The notes: generated by a model not told the origin, from the letters alone. A DNA stretch of 64,000 nucleotides from Tardiphaga sp. vice304 (GCF_007018905.1 NZ_CP041402.1:1042001-1106000), one strand, 5' to 3'; shown: positions 29,852-39,508, counted from the first letter of the stretch. Translations and numbers: made by a program.

Positions 29852-31836
29852 GCAGCGGCCGCGAGGCGAGCCATGGCGCTTTCCATGAAGCTTAGGTGCG
29901 CGTGATTGAGCAGCAGCTGGATCTGGCAGCCGGCAGCAACGCGATCGACGAAGCGGCCCTCCAGCGAACGTCCAAGCGAATCGATGCGCACTTCCAGCAG
30001 GGTTCCCGCGGCGACCTGCAACGGCCCGTCGAACAGAACCATGCCGGGCGAAACCCTCAGCACCCGGCCTGCGACGCTTTTCCCGCCCGCCAGGGCCGTG
30101 GCGGAAAGATTTACATCGAGCTGAGTCAACTGCCGGTCCTCACCGAGATCGCGAAGCGACTCCAGGAAATCCGTCACCTCCGCGCTCAGCGTTGCGGCAT
30201 CCGCCGACAGCGCTGACGACGTATGCTTCACCTCGGCGGCATTGCCGCTGGTGTCGTCGACCGCGCCGCGCACCTGCCCCATGCTGCGGGTCACGCTGGC
30301 GGCGTTGGCCGTCACGTATTCGATGCTCCGCGCGATTTCCTGGGTCGCCGCGCTCTGCTGTTCGACCGCCGTGGCGATCGCCACCGCCGTTTCGTTGACG
30401 CCGCGGACTGTTCCAGAAATCCCCTGGATTGCCTCGGCGGCACCGGTGGTGGCGGCTTGAATCGAAGCGACCTGGCTTGCAATGTCGCTGGTCGCCTGCG
30501 CGGTCTGTTGGGCCAGCGCCTTAACCTCGCCGGCAACGACAGCGAAGCCTCGGCCGGCTTCGCCGGCCCGGGCAGCCTCGATCGTCGCGTTGAGCGCCAG
30601 CAGGTTGGTCTGGGCGGCGATGCTGTTAATCAGTTTCACGACATTGCCGATCTCATCAGCCGCCTGTCGCAATTGATCAACCTTCGCTACGACATCCTCG
30701 GCCTGCTGCATCGCAATACCGGAGCCGCGGGCGGACTCGGTGGACTGTCGGCCGATCTCCCCAATCGATGCCGACAGCTGCTGCGATGCCGCCGCTACCG
30801 TCTGGATCGCAAGCGAGGTTTGCTCGACCTCGCTCAGTACCTGTGTAGCCTGGCTACCCGTCGTCTGCGCGGCGCTTTCCAGAGACGTTGCCGTGCGTGA
30901 CATATCGGCGGAGGCGCCGGACAGGGAATTAAAGGAGCCGCTCATGCTGCGTCCGAAGAAGCCGATCAGCTGGCTGATCTCCTCTTGCCTAACCTTCGAC
31001 GCAGCCCGATCTGCGGCCTGCAGTTTTTCCAGCCGCTGTTTCTCGATTGCGTTGTGCTTGAAGACTACCAGCGCCGCCATGATCTCGCCGATCTCATCAG
31101 CGCGTCGCGGCACCGGCGTCTCGGCACCAAGGTCGCCCTGCGCCAGGCGATTCATGGTGACAATGCTCACCTTTAACGGACCCACCACGCTTCTGCGCGC
31201 GACGAGATAGCTGACGATGACCACGATCGAGATTACCGCCGCGATCGAATAGATGATCGTCCAGAACGTCTCATCGGCGGCCTTCAGGAATTCGGCCTTT
31301 TTTATTCCGACGTAGAGAATGCCCAGCAACTCGCCATTTTGGCCGAAGATCGGGTCATAGGCTGTCATGTAAGGTTCATCGAGAATTCGGACCTCGCCGC
31401 GATACGATACCTTTTGATCGAAGATCGCGCTGTAGGCATCGCTGCGCGCAAGTTGTGTCCCCACCGCGCGCATGCCATCCGGCTTCAGCACATTGGTCGC
31501 TATTCTCTGATCATTCATGAAGACAGTACAGCTGCCGCCGACTAAGTCCTTGACCTTGTCGACCATGGAAATATCGCCGTTCAGTACGTGGCCGTCAGCC
31601 ATTAGCTTGCCGTCGACGAGGCTGAAATTCTTGCCGTTGGACCGGAGTACCTCCCATGCAACGCGCATGTTGGCGTCGACCCGCTCCCTAGCTGTAGCGA
31701 TAGCGCCGCGTTTGAGAAAATATCCGGAAAGGCTTATTACGCAGACACCCAGCAAAAGGATGCCGGACACCGACAGAATTACGATCCGCGGGACCAAGCC
31801 TAATGTCGGGTTAAAACGACTTCTATCCGCCAACAT
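29848..31836 (-). CDS. Methyl-accepting chemotaxis protein with C-terminal PilZ-like domain
   Basis: 662 residues. TM1 lies at about 16-40, followed by a periplasmic Cache domain ([40 protein letters not shown]), TM2 at about 192-214, HAMP, then a methyl-accepting signalling domain with the hairpin tip region [20 protein letters not shown] and [20 protein letters not shown]. The last about 90 residues ([20 protein letters not shown] to ESAMARL) resemble PilZ, which can bind c-di-GMP. The RxxxR signature is not obvious, so ligand binding is uncertain. It may link a chemical signal, c-di-GMP and the downstream kinase. Confidence 0.9.
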   Translation of the reverse strand: MLADRSRFNPTLGLVPRIVILSVSGILLLGVCVISLSGYFLKRGAIATARERVDANMRVAWEVLRSNGKNFSLVDGKLMADGHVLNGDISMVDKVKDLVGGSCTVFMNDQRIATNVLKPDGMRAVGTQLARSDAYSAIFDQKVSYRGEVRILDEPYMTAYDPIFGQNGELLGILYVGIKKAEFLKAADETFWTIIYSIAAVISIVVIVSYLVARRSVVGPLKVSIVTMNRLAQGDLGAETPVPRRADEIGEIMAALVVFKHNAIEKQRLEKLQAADRAASKVRQEEISQLIGFFGRSMSGSFNSLSGASADMSRTATSLESAAQTTGSQATQVLSEVEQTSLAIQTVAAASQQLSASIGEIGRQSTESARGSGIAMQQAEDVVAKVDQLRQAADEIGNVVKLINSIAAQTNLLALNATIEAARAGEAGRGFAVVAGEVKALAQQTAQATSDIASQVASIQAATTGAAEAIQGISGTVRGVNETAVAIATAVEQQSAATQEIARSIEYVTANAASVTRSMGQVRGAVDDTSGNAAEVKHTSSALSADAATLSAEVTDFLESLRDLGEDRQLTQLDVNLSATALAGGKSVAGRVLRVSPGMVLFDGPLQVAAGTLLEVRIDSLGRSLEGRFVDRVAAGCQIQLLLNHAHLSFMESAMARLAAAA

Positions 31837-31981
31837 ATTCGAGTCCTTGAATGGTGGCTGCGCCGAAGCGAAACGTAGATAATCGCATTACGGACGCTGC
31901 GGCTCTGCGAGGCCGATAGTAGACGAATTTCGTTAAGAATCTTTGCTCTCCCATAATCTTACTGAATTTTGAATGCCTCCT

Positions 31982-32065
31982 AAGCACTCGACCGAGGTTT
32001 GTGAAAGCTGATTCGACAAGCCAAGGTTCGAGCGCCATGCGCGCTGTGGTACAATACGGATCGAG
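31982..32065 (-). pseudogene. C-terminal remnant of a DUF5681 protein
   Basis: Twenty-eight codons, LDPYCTTARMALEPWLVE then SAFTNLGRVL, match the C-terminal part of the DUF5681 gene at 45366-45935 (LDPFRETGRMAIEPWLVE, SALGNLVRVL) at about three quarters of positions. The rest of the gene is not found nearby. It lies 145 bp upstream of the chemoreceptor start. Confidence 0.65.
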
Positions 32066-32113
32066 TTGGCTCCAATTATTTTCGTAGGACAAATCTAATT
32101 TCCAAAATCGCAA

Positions 32114-33132
32114 TGCGTTATAAACGTGGGTCGAACCAAACCATTCTTGCTATTGATTGTAACTGTAACGTGCTCAGGTGCGCGCGTTCCGAATGCCGTC
32201 ATGAGATTGAAATGTCACACTGAGGCTTCGCTGTCATGGCAGATATAATTGCATTATTTACGCTGGCATATTGCGTTGCATACTTTGTCTTATACACGAT
32301 GCTGTTGCAAATATCTGGGCACCCTAGGGCTTCGTCGTACGCGGGACGAGTACAAGATGCGAACGTCCCTTGATGCAATAGAGGCGATTAGTATCAAGGG
32401 ATCGCGCACTCAGCCGACACCAAAAAGTTTTGCGCGTGTCGCGAGCGGAAATATGTCGCCAGGAGAAAATGCTGTCGTATTCGTGAAAGCCAAAAGTAGA
32501 TAATCCACGAAAACGCGCGTCCAAGTACGCGTCGGTGAGTAATAAGAACCGCCGCGCCAACGGTCGCCAGACCCGCGAAGCGGCTGCCTTGTACGGTCAC
32601 GGTACTGTCCTTTTTACGAGTCGGCCGGCTGCGGGCATTGTGATCCCGATCAATAAAAAATCGGTGCCCGGTCGCGGGGCAACGACCGGGTACAATGCAG
32701 CCATCAGTAGCGGGGCACTGCCAGATGGCCGTAATGATAATCTTACGGCTGGCGCGCGAATTTGGATTTCGCGGCGGCAAAATTCTTTCGGCTAAGATGA
32801 GGCAAAATCTGCCCTGGTTGCTTGGAAGGATCAATGGGGCCGACGGCGCCCGAACTCCGACCGAGCTCACGGAGCCGTGATCGGAGGGGGCGATCCAACG
32901 AAGATTGAACCCCATACAATCTTCATGACGCAGCAAATCGAAACCGTCGCCGGCTCAGAATCAGCGGCGCTGAACGTTCATACTGGCGGTAGGCACCGCC
33001 TCGTCAGTTTGGCGGGGGCGGAAGCAACAGGCAACAGGCAGCGGGAGCGCTCCTAGGGCGTTTGCCGGGCTCGGCACCCAGATCGGACAGGCCTCGCGCC
33101 CAGCCCGCCGTTTTATCGGGCGGCTGCTTTAG
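32114..33132. other. Gene-poor 1-kb stretch
   Basis: AT-richer than its neighbours in the first 400 bases. Open frames at 32249-32503 and 32535-32795 (GTG start) show no known motif and weak or no ribosome sites, so they are not called as genes. The last four bases, TTAG, are the target duplicate of the IS5 element that follows. Confidence 0.5.
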
Positions 33133-34400
33133 CAGTCTGCTGAAAAACTCCTCGCGGCGGCGTTCATTTCCTGATTCAATTTGATCGAGAATCGGTGGAG
33201 GTCGGATGCGCGGGGTATTCGAGGATCAGGGCGGGCTGTTTTCATACATCTCGCCGGATGCGCGGGTGCCGCAGGACCACCCGCTGAGGAAGATCCGGGC
33301 GCTGGTCCGTAATGTGCTGGGCGAGATGAGCCGCAGCTTTTCCAGCCTCTACGCGAAGGAAGGGCGTCCCTCGATCCCGCCGGAGCAATTGCTCAGCGCG
33401 CTTCTGCTGCAGGTGTTCTATGGCATCCGCTCGGAACGCCAGCTGATGGAGCAACTGGACTACAACCTGTTGTACCGCTGGTTCGTGGGGTTGTCGCCGG
33501 ACGACCGGGTCTGGAACCCGACCACCTTCACGAAGAACCGTGAGCGATTGCAGAACGGCGACGTGTTCACCAAATTCATGACCAGGTTGCTGAACCTCGC
33601 CGAGGTCAAGGCGCTGTTGTCGGACGAGCATTTTTCGGTGGACGGCACGCTGATCGAAGCCTGGGCCTCCCACAAGAGCTTCCGTCCCAAGGACGGCAGC
33701 GACGGCGATGACGGCACCAACTTCCACGGCCAGACCCGCAAGAACGATACCCATGCCTCCACCAGCGATCCCGACAGCCGGCTCTACCGCAAGGCCGCCG
33801 GCCGCGAGGCCAGGCTCTGCTACATGGGCCACGCCACCATGCAGAACCGTAATGGTCTGGCGGTCGCCGGCATGGTGACGCATGCCAGCGGCACCGCCGA
33901 GCGTCGCGCCGCGCAGGTGATGCTCAAGGCAAAGGCCAGACAGGCCGGCCGCCGCATCACCGCTGGCGCTGACAAGGCCTATGACACCGCCGATCACGTC
34001 GCCAATCTGCGCGCCATCGACGTGACGCCGCATGTGACGCAGAACAATGCAATCGGCAAGATCGGCCGGAGCCGTCGCAGCGCCATCGATGAGCGAACCA
34101 CCCGCCACGAGGGCTACGGCATGTCGCAGACCCGCCGCGCGATGATCGAATGCATCTTCGGATGGGGCAAGCAACACGGCACGATGCGCAAGACCAAACA
34201 TCGCGGCATCGGCGCCGTCGCCGCCGACTTCATGCTCAACCTGATCGCCTACAACCTGATCCGCATTCCAAAACTGCTCGTTGCATAGCCACGTCGCCGT
34301 CCAGGCGACCACGCACAACGCCGATCAGCCAACTACACCACTATCACGCCTGTCGATCGGACAGGAAAATAGACCAGTTTCTGGTTTTTTCAGCGGACTG
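33133..34400 (+). mobile_element. IS5-superfamily element IS5-D, complete
   Basis: 1,268 bp with terminal repeats CAGTCTGCTGAAAAA and, inverted at the right end, TTTTTTCAGCGGACTG. A 4-bp duplicate TTAG is present at 33129-33132 and 34401-34404, as expected for IS5. Confidence 0.92.
33206..34288 (+). CDS. IS5-superfamily transposase (DUF772 type)
   Basis: 360 residues. The N-terminal DUF772 domain (DHPLRKIRALVRNVL to QLLSALLLQVFYGIRSERQL) is followed by the DDE core, with FSVDGTLIEAWASHKSF (first Asp), TAGADKAYDTADHV (second Asp) and MIECIFGWGKQHG (Glu). Full length, with intact ends and target duplication, so probably mobile. The ribosome site GGTGGAGG precedes the ATG. Confidence 0.95.
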   Translation: MRGVFEDQGGLFSYISPDARVPQDHPLRKIRALVRNVLGEMSRSFSSLYAKEGRPSIPPEQLLSALLLQVFYGIRSERQLMEQLDYNLLYRWFVGLSPDDRVWNPTTFTKNRERLQNGDVFTKFMTRLLNLAEVKALLSDEHFSVDGTLIEAWASHKSFRPKDGSDGDDGTNFHGQTRKNDTHASTSDPDSRLYRKAAGREARLCYMGHATMQNRNGLAVAGMVTHASGTAERRAAQVMLKAKARQAGRRITAGADKAYDTADHVANLRAIDVTPHVTQNNAIGKIGRSRRSAIDERTTRHEGYGMSQTRRAMIECIFGWGKQHGTMRKTKHRGIGAVAADFMLNLIAYNLIRIPKLLVA

Positions 34401-34404
34401 TTAG

Positions 34405-34888
34405 AGCCGTACTACCGAAGAAGAGGACAAAAAAGGGCATCGGCGCCAGCTCATATAGCAATGACCCCTTGGTGCCCCCCGTTCTACTGCCAGCCGCGCT
34501 GATTTACGCGGAGAAGGTTCGATCCCAGTTCCTCTCCCTCCGCCACCGCCGCTGCTCTCCCAACGCTACCCGTAGCTAAAGGCGCCGAAAAGCCCAATAA
34601 AAACAGGCCCCTTAGAATTTGTGCCGTACGAGAGAATTGCCTATTTTCCGAGATGTGAGGCTGGAGACGGCGTTTTTCTCCAAAGCTTCGTAGTGCGGCG
34701 GTTTGGTACGGTTTTCGGAGGCAGCCATTTAAGGTGTTTTCAGCTGCGGTCTCGCTGACGGTTCGAATCCCTGTCGGACAAGCGAGAGCACCCGAATTGC
34801 AATTTGCTAATTCGAAATCGGATCCTCCCGCCTCAGCTGACAAGTGCAGGCATTCGGCCAGGCCGATCAATGAGCCGAGAAAGGCCCC
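34405..34888. other. Unassigned segment between IS5-D and IS3-B
   Basis: No gene supported. A minus-strand frame runs through it as a tail of the truncated IS3 orfB, but it has no recognisable content. Two short T-loop-like motifs occur (GGTTCGATCC near 34513 and GGTTCGAATCC near 34760) without a cloverleaf around them. Confidence 0.4.
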
Positions 34889-35119
34889 CATTTGATCGAT
34901 GATCTGCCCGCGGACTTCGTCTGGGATACGATTCCAGACGCGATCCGGTCGTGAGCGATGGTCCGTCAACGCCGCCAGCCCGCCCTCACGGTAACGGCCA
35001 TACCAGCGATAGAAAGTGGCGCGCGGAATGCCGAGCTTGTCCAGCGTGCGCTTGGCGGGCAGATGCGACTGCTCGACCAACTCAATGATCTCGGCCTTCT
35101 CGGACGCGGGATACCTCAT
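34889..35119 (-). pseudogene. IS3-B orfB, truncated after about 77 codons
   Basis: The N-terminal HTH part of an IS3-type transposase is present: MRYPASEKAEIIELVEQSHL, RTLDKLGIPRATFYRWYGRY and DHRSRPDRVWNRIPDEVR. The frame then continues into unrelated sequence and the DDE core is absent. Its ATG overlaps the orfA stop. Confidence 0.85.
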
Positions 35120-35490
35120 GCCTCGTCCTCCCCATCCCCGATCATATTTTTTTTAAGCAGACGGTTCTCGAGAGTGAGATCGGCCACCACCTCCTTCAAT
35201 GCGGTGGCCTCACGACGAAGATCCTTCACCTCGCCGGGTGTTGCGGCGCGCGCAGTGTCACCGGCCAATCGACGTTTGCCGGCCTCCAGGAACTCCCTGG
35301 ACCAGCCGTAATACATCGAGGCGGCGATGCCTTCCCGGCGGCAGAGCTCCGAGATGTTCTCCTCACCACGCAGCCCCTCCAGGACTATGCGGATTTTCTC
35401 CTCGGCCGAATAATGCCGACGCGTCTGGCGCCGGATGTCCTTCAGAACTTGTTCTGCGGGCGCTTTGCCCGGTCCGGATTTCTGTTTCAT
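35116..35490 (-). CDS. IS3-B orfA, helix-turn-helix protein
   Basis: A 124-residue HTH_Tnp_1 protein: RRHYSAEEKIRIVLEGLRGE, ISELCRREGIAASMYYGWSR and a C-terminal coiled coil ending LTLENRLLKKNM. It is complete, but without its orfB it cannot transpose. GGAGCGAAG precedes the start. Confidence 0.92.
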   Translation of the reverse strand: MKQKSGPGKAPAEQVLKDIRRQTRRHYSAEEKIRIVLEGLRGEENISELCRREGIAASMYYGWSREFLEAGKRRLAGDTARAATPGEVKDLRREATALKEVVADLTLENRLLKKNMIGDGEDEA

Positions 35491-35631
35491 CTTCGCTCCT
35501 TACGGCTACGATGAACCAGAAATCCTCCCTTCGTGAAGTCCTTCAATTTGTCTCAAGGGTGCTGACGGGGAACAAGGCCGACAGGCGAAATCTTCGTGCT
35601 CCAAGGACACGGAAAAGGCGAGACGCGGGTG

Positions 35632-36077
35632 CTGAAGTTCGGTACGGGGAACGTTGGGGCATCCCCGATCCCGATGGTGATTTTGGCTCCCCGCCCATCG
35701 ATGTCCGCAAGGCGCGGCTCTGCGATATCGTTCAAGAGACCGGCGCCAAGATGATCCATTATCTCTATGACTTCAGCGACAGTTGGGACCATGTGATCAA
35801 GCTTGAAAAATGGCTCGACAACACGACAACAGAGGGACTTCCCCTCTTGCTCGAGGCCGCCGGTCGTTGTCCTCCGAAAGACGTCGGCGGTGCGCCAGGC
35901 TATGCCGAATACCTCGATGCCATCAGCGACCCCGCACATCCGGAGCACGAACATATGCGCATCTGGGGCCCGGAGCGGTTCGATCCCAACGTCATCGACC
36001 GGGAGACGCTCAAGGCCGCCGTCAACGCATTGTCTGGAATTTGGAAGCCGCGCCGGCATAAGCTGCGATCAAAATAG
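35632..36077 (+). pseudogene. Plasmid pRiA4b ORF-3-family protein, 5'-truncated
   Basis: It starts just after the IS3-B end and holds the second half of the family: VRYGERWGIPDPDG, then DVRKARLCDIVQETGAKMIH, YLYDFSDSWDHVIKLEKWL, RCPPKDVGGAPGYAEYLDAI and FDPNVIDRETLKAAVN. The N-terminal half with the usual WRR motif is missing. The family is widespread in mobile DNA; its function is unknown. Confidence 0.8.
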
Positions 36078-36154
36078 GCGTCAACCGCGCGAATGAGTCC
36101 CACGCGTCGTTCTGCTCGAATGGGCCGCGTCCGATGTGAAGGTGCGGAGATCGG

Positions 36155-36469
36155 CTGGATAACATCCCGGAACTTGCGGGCTGGCGGTTTGATCCAGGGA
36201 ATCAACTCCCTGAAATCTTGCGCAACGGGGCGCGTACCCTGCTCGTCCAGGCGGTAGAGGCCGAGGTCGCAGACTTTCTCGGCAAGCATACCGATTTGAA
36301 GACCGCGGACGGCCACCAGCGGATCGTGCGCTACGGTCACCTGCCGGAGCGCGAGGTAATGACCGGTATCGGTCCGGTCGTCGTCCGCCAGCCGCGTGTG
36401 CGTGATCGCGAGGCAGGCGCTACCGACCCCGCCCGCATCAGGGTCTCGCCGTCGATCCTGCCGCCCTAC
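36155..36469 (+). pseudogene. IS256-family transposase N-terminal fragment
   Basis: About 105 codons: LRNGARTLLVQAVEAEVADF, HLPEREVMTGIGPVVVRQPR, VRDRE and SPSILPPY match the N-terminal third of IS256/Mutator-type transposases. The catalytic domain is missing. The fragment stops about 75 bp before the next IS21 end. Confidence 0.85.
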
Positions 36470-36578
36470 AAAGTCCGTATCGCTTTACACCCCAGCCCAC
36501 AACCGATTTTCAACGCAGTTTCAGGCAAATCGAGCGGCAAGTGTGATGTCAATGCTGATTCCTGTCCAAGCCGCCCAT

Positions 36579-36670
36579 CATAACGAGATGATGTTGCCCG
36601 CCGTAACGGAATGATGCCGCCCAACATAACGAGATGATGCCGCCCACCGGAACGGAATAAAGCCGCCCGG
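36579..36670 (+). repeat. Four tandem 23-bp repeats at the IS21-C end
   Basis: Units start at 36579, 36602, 36625 and 36648. Each has the form NRTAACGRRATGATGCCGCCC, with small changes. They match the multiple transposase-binding repeats of IS21 ends. Confidence 0.85.
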
Positions 36671-36739
36671 GGTCTGGAATGGCGACGAGTGCCTCCGCTG
36701 GCCTGTTTAGGGTCCCTCCTTTGGCAATCCAAGGGAGCG

Positions 36740-37366
36740 ATGATGCCAGCGGAAAGAGTTGCGATGCGCCAAGTGCGCGAGATCATTCGTTTGAAGTTTT
36801 CCGCCGGTGTTTCGACGCGGGAAATCGCGCGTCGGCTGGGCATAGCGGCCTCGACGGTGCGCGAGACGTTGAGGCGTTTCGAGGGCGCCGAGCTGGGTTG
36901 GCCCTTGCCGGACGGCATGAGCGACGGCGACCTGGAGGCGGCGCTTTACGCTAATTACGGGACCAAACGGGGCCATCGCCGCCACGCCGAGCCGGATTGG
37001 CTGACGGTTCATCGAGAGCTGAAGCGCAAGCACGTCACCCTGGTGATCGTCTGGGATGAATATATCGCCGCCAATCCCGGCGGCTACAGCTATTCGCAAT
37101 TTTGCGAGCTCTATCGCGGCTTTGAATCGAATTTGTCGCCGACGATGCGGCAGACGCACGCGGCCGGCGAGCGGCTGTTCGTCGATTACGCCGGCGATGG
37201 GGTTCCGGTCGTCATCGACCGGCTCACCGGCGCGCTCCTCGACCGCCTCACGCATCACGTCCATATCCTCGAAATGAACGGTGATAGCTTCAGGCCCGCT
37301 GACTCCAGGCGCCGGACACGCCGAGCCCGGCCTGAACCGCCGGCGGACGCAACCCCTCAGGAGTGA
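36740..37366 (+). pseudogene. In-frame istA-istB chimera
   Basis: Residues 1 to about 160 are an IstA N-terminus: VAMRQVREIIRLKFSAGVST, GIAASTVRETLRRFEG and ERLFVDYAGDGVPVV, including the first catalytic Asp. The last about 48 residues are the IstB C-terminus of IS21-A (RLTGALLDRLTHHVHILEMN to QE). The junction is in frame, so one 208-residue protein could be made, with a DNA-binding part but no complete catalytic core. Start ATG 36740 or 36743 with AAGGGAG upstream. Confidence 0.85.
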
Positions 37367-37462
37367 GACGCGACAAGCAGGAAGGCCCCCGATCGGGGGC
37401 CTTCCTGCTTGCGTCCATGCTGCACTTTTAATCCGGCCAGCCGCAGTAAAATCTCTCCGGCG

Positions 37463-37491
37463 TTGACACAGCGAAATGCTACATGAATATG
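37463..37491 (+). promoter_or_regulatory. Possible outward promoter from the IS21 end toward lpxD
   Basis: A perfect -35 hexamer TTGACA forms the last bases of the IS (37463-37468). At 17 bp spacing lies AATATG, which matches the -10 consensus at only three of six positions. It points at lpxD, which starts 139 bp downstream. Only the -35 is convincing. Confidence 0.3.
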
Positions 37492-37606
37492 CAGCCACTC
37501 TATCAACAGCAGCAATCGGAAATCGAAGCCGTCGCATGATGAATGTGCGAAAGATTCTGGACACTACCAGTCGAAACGCTTCAGTCTCATATTTGTGGGG
37601 AACCGG

Positions 37607-38626
37607 ATGACAAAAGAAACTTTAGGCGATTCAAGGTTCTTTCGTCGAAGCGGTCCCCACACACTTGCAGATATTGTGAGTATGGCACGCGGTATTGCAG
37701 ATGATCGTGAACTATTTTTCGAGGGTGTGGCGCCTCTGCAATCGGCCGGCCCGAGTGAAGTGAGTTTTCTCGAAAATCGACGTTACTCTTCGGCCCTTGA
37801 TGATACGTTGGCGGGTGCGGTGATTGTACATCCGGATATGGCGGCCCGAGTACCAAAGGCAACGGTCGCAATCTTAACGACCGAACCTTATGCTGCCTGG
37901 GGGCGCGTTACGTCACTGTTCTATCCCGAGCCACCGCTGTTTCCAGGCATTCATCCTTCCGCAATCGTGGCAGAGGGAGCTCTCGTCGATCCATCGTCGG
38001 AAATAGGACCGCTGTCTGTGATTGAGACCGGGGCAGAAATAGGACCTGGCTGCCGGATAGGACCTTGTTCTGTCATTGGAGCCGGCGTAATTGTCGGTCG
38101 AGATTGCCGGATTGGCGCACATGTGAGCCTAAGTTACGCGCTTTTGGGAGCACGCGTTTGCGTCTATCCGGGCGCAAGGATTGGACAGGAAGGTTTCGGC
38201 TTCGCCTCTACGAAGGATGGATTTATTTCTGTCCGTCAACTCGGTCGCGTGATCATTGAAGACGATGTCGAAATCGGTGCTAATACGACGATTGATCGAG
38301 GATCGTCGCGAGATACGGTGATTGGTGCCGGCTCTCGTCTCGATAACCTTGTACAGATTGGCCACAATGTTGTTCTCGGCCGATGTTGTGTAATTGTCGC
38401 ACAAGTGGGTATTTCGGGTTCAACCCACCTTGAAGATTTCGTCCGCGTTGGGGGGCAATCAGGTATGGCCGGGCATCTTAGGATCGGTCACGGCGCGGAG
38501 ATCGGTGCGCAGTCAGGAGTTATTTCGAATTTGTCTCCTGGCGCTAAAGTTCTTGGAAGTCCTGCACAACCGATAAAGGACTTCTTTCGACAAATCGCTG
38601 CGATGAAGAAATTGGCAAAGCGATAA
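37607..38626 (+). CDS. lpxD: UDP-3-O-acylglucosamine N-acyltransferase (LpxD-type)
   Basis: 339 residues. It adds the second acyl chain to UDP-3-O-acyl-glucosamine in lipid A synthesis, in the cytosol. The N-terminal uridine-binding domain (FFEGVAPLQSAGPSEVSFLE, RRYSSAL) is followed by a left-handed beta-helix of hexapeptide repeats (IGPLSVIETGAEIGPGCRIG and onward). The catalytic His lies in DNLVQIGHNVVLG, and GGQSGMAGHL is also present. The C-terminal helix, PIKDFFRQIAAMKKL, is normal. The start ATG 37607 has GTGGGGA upstream. The lpx/bam/fab genes that normally surround lpxD are absent and GC is visibly lower than in the core genes, so this looks like an acquired second lpxD. Confidence 0.92.
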   Translation: MTKETLGDSRFFRRSGPHTLADIVSMARGIADDRELFFEGVAPLQSAGPSEVSFLENRRYSSALDDTLAGAVIVHPDMAARVPKATVAILTTEPYAAWGRVTSLFYPEPPLFPGIHPSAIVAEGALVDPSSEIGPLSVIETGAEIGPGCRIGPCSVIGAGVIVGRDCRIGAHVSLSYALLGARVCVYPGARIGQEGFGFASTKDGFISVRQLGRVIIEDDVEIGANTTIDRGSSRDTVIGAGSRLDNLVQIGHNVVLGRCCVIVAQVGISGSTHLEDFVRVGGQSGMAGHLRIGHGAEIGAQSGVISNLSPGAKVLGSPAQPIKDFFRQIAAMKKLAKR

Positions 38627-39089
38627 GATGAGGCTGCAGATGGGCAACACAATTGACTCCCTGTGTTTCGGCGTGGAGTCTGGACGCCGATCGGCGCCGG
38701 GGTCACCGTTCCCACATCAACAACATCAAGACTTTAGATCCGCGCGGGCGACAACTACGGGGTCAAAGTTCGATCAGCATTCACAGTGGGCGTCTGAGAT
38801 CACCAGCTGTACGCCGCGCAAACCGCGTCGGGCCTTCGATTTGCCTTTCGAACCGATCGATTTTGCGTCGGCTCGCCTTCGGCGCTCGTCGGCTGGGCCA
38901 TCAGGCCCGCGGGCCAGTCCCGCCTCGTCTCCGGAACATTCCTAGCGCCGTCGCCGATGATGGCCCAAGCCCTAGCGGCTGTTCTGCAGTCCGGTCCTTC
39001 CGTAGTTTACCTCACGATTTTGTGACTGAACTTCGGTTTGGGAACGTGAAGCTCGCGCGTGAATTGGTCTGTCAACCAAGGAGATGAAT
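38627..39089. other. Intergenic, possibly decayed coding DNA
   Basis: In one plus frame, GVWTPIGAGVTVPTSTTSRL then IRAGDNYGVKVRSAFTVGV is interrupted by two stops and looks protein-like, but no family was recognised. The end holds the AAGGAG ribosome site of the next gene. Confidence 0.4.
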
Positions 39090-39446
39090 ATGCGCATATC
39101 GCTATTCGCAGGAACTGCTGTTCTTGGATTAGTGGCCCTCACCGCGCCCGCGTCCGCTATGCCGGTCGCAAAGATGGCTCCCGTTGTAAGCAGCAAAGCA
39201 GGTGTCGTCCCGGTGTATCACCGCCGCTACTATGGTGCCCGCCGCCACTACCGTCCCCGCTACGTATACCGTAGCTACGATTATGACGATAGTTATCCGG
39301 TCGTCCGCTCCTATCGATATGGCGGCTACGGCGGGAGTCCGTATTACGGAGGATATGGCTCCGGCTACGGATACGGTGGTGGATATGGCGGTGGCTACGG
39401 ATACGGCGGTGGGCCGAGCATCGGATTCAGCTTCGGTGGCTTTTAA
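39090..39446 (+). CDS. Small secreted Gly/Tyr-rich protein
   Basis: 118 residues. A clear signal peptide (MRISLFAGTAVLGLVALTAP, cleavage after ASA) is followed by a short linker, a Tyr/Arg-rich segment (YHRRYYGARRHYRPRYVYRS) and a Gly/Tyr repeat tail ending GFSFGGF. Such proteins are common in Rhizobiales and may act in the envelope; the function is unknown. The ATG at 39090 is preferred because AAGGAG ends 6 bases upstream; the ATG at 39084 would touch it. A terminator follows. Confidence 0.82.
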   Translation: MRISLFAGTAVLGLVALTAPASAMPVAKMAPVVSSKAGVVPVYHRRYYGARRHYRPRYVYRSYDYDDSYPVVRSYRYGGYGGSPYYGGYGSGYGYGGGYGGGYGYGGGPSIGFSFGGF

Positions 39447-39477
39447 ATCAAATCATTGATAGACCCGCAATCAGCAG

Positions 39478-39508
39478 AACCCGTCGATTTGACGGGGTTT
39501 GTTTTTTT
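39478..39508 (+). terminator. Rho-independent terminator
   Basis: The stem AACCCGTC / GACGGGGTT has a 5-nt loop and is followed by seven T. It begins 31 bases after the stop of the Gly/Tyr-rich gene. Confidence 0.85.

Larger units (their letters stand above)
34889..35574 (-). mobile_element. IS3-family element IS3-B, 3'-truncated
   Basis: The orfA-side end, read inward, is TGTTCCCCGTCAGCACCCTT at about 35574. The orfB side is lost at about 34889. A copy of the same end, about 119 bp long, lies at 41976-42094 in the same orientation. Confidence 0.85.
36547..37468 (+). mobile_element. Hybrid IS21 relic: left part of a third type (IS21-C), right part of IS21-A
   Basis: The left end begins TGTCAATGCTGATTCC and is followed by four 23-bp repeats. 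The right part, from about 37218, is the istB end of IS21-A, including its 36-nt palindrome (37375-37410), and ends in GTTGACA at 37468. The two halves meet at a shared CGGCTCACCGG. About 1.5-2 kb of normal IS21 content is missing between them. Confidence 0.85.

Noticed and set aside
32249..32795. Two open frames of 84 and 86 codons
   Set aside because: No recognisable motif and weak or no ribosome sites; the first is rich in rare residues and stops short. Not supported as genes.
33242..34318. Long minus-strand open frame opposite the IS5-D transposase
   Set aside because: Low-complexity translation, antisense to an intact DDE transposase.
34505..34775. Two tRNA T-loop-like motifs (GGTTCGATCC near 34513, the first followed by CTCCGCCA, and GGTTCGAATCC near 34760)
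   Set aside because: No T-stem pairing, anticodon arm or acceptor stem could be built around either. They could be decayed tRNA 3' ends from integration, but the sequence does not support a call.
36579..36670. Regular 23-bp repeats that might suggest a CRISPR array
   Set aside because: Units are directly adjacent without spacers and lie at an IS21 end, so they are transposase-binding repeats.
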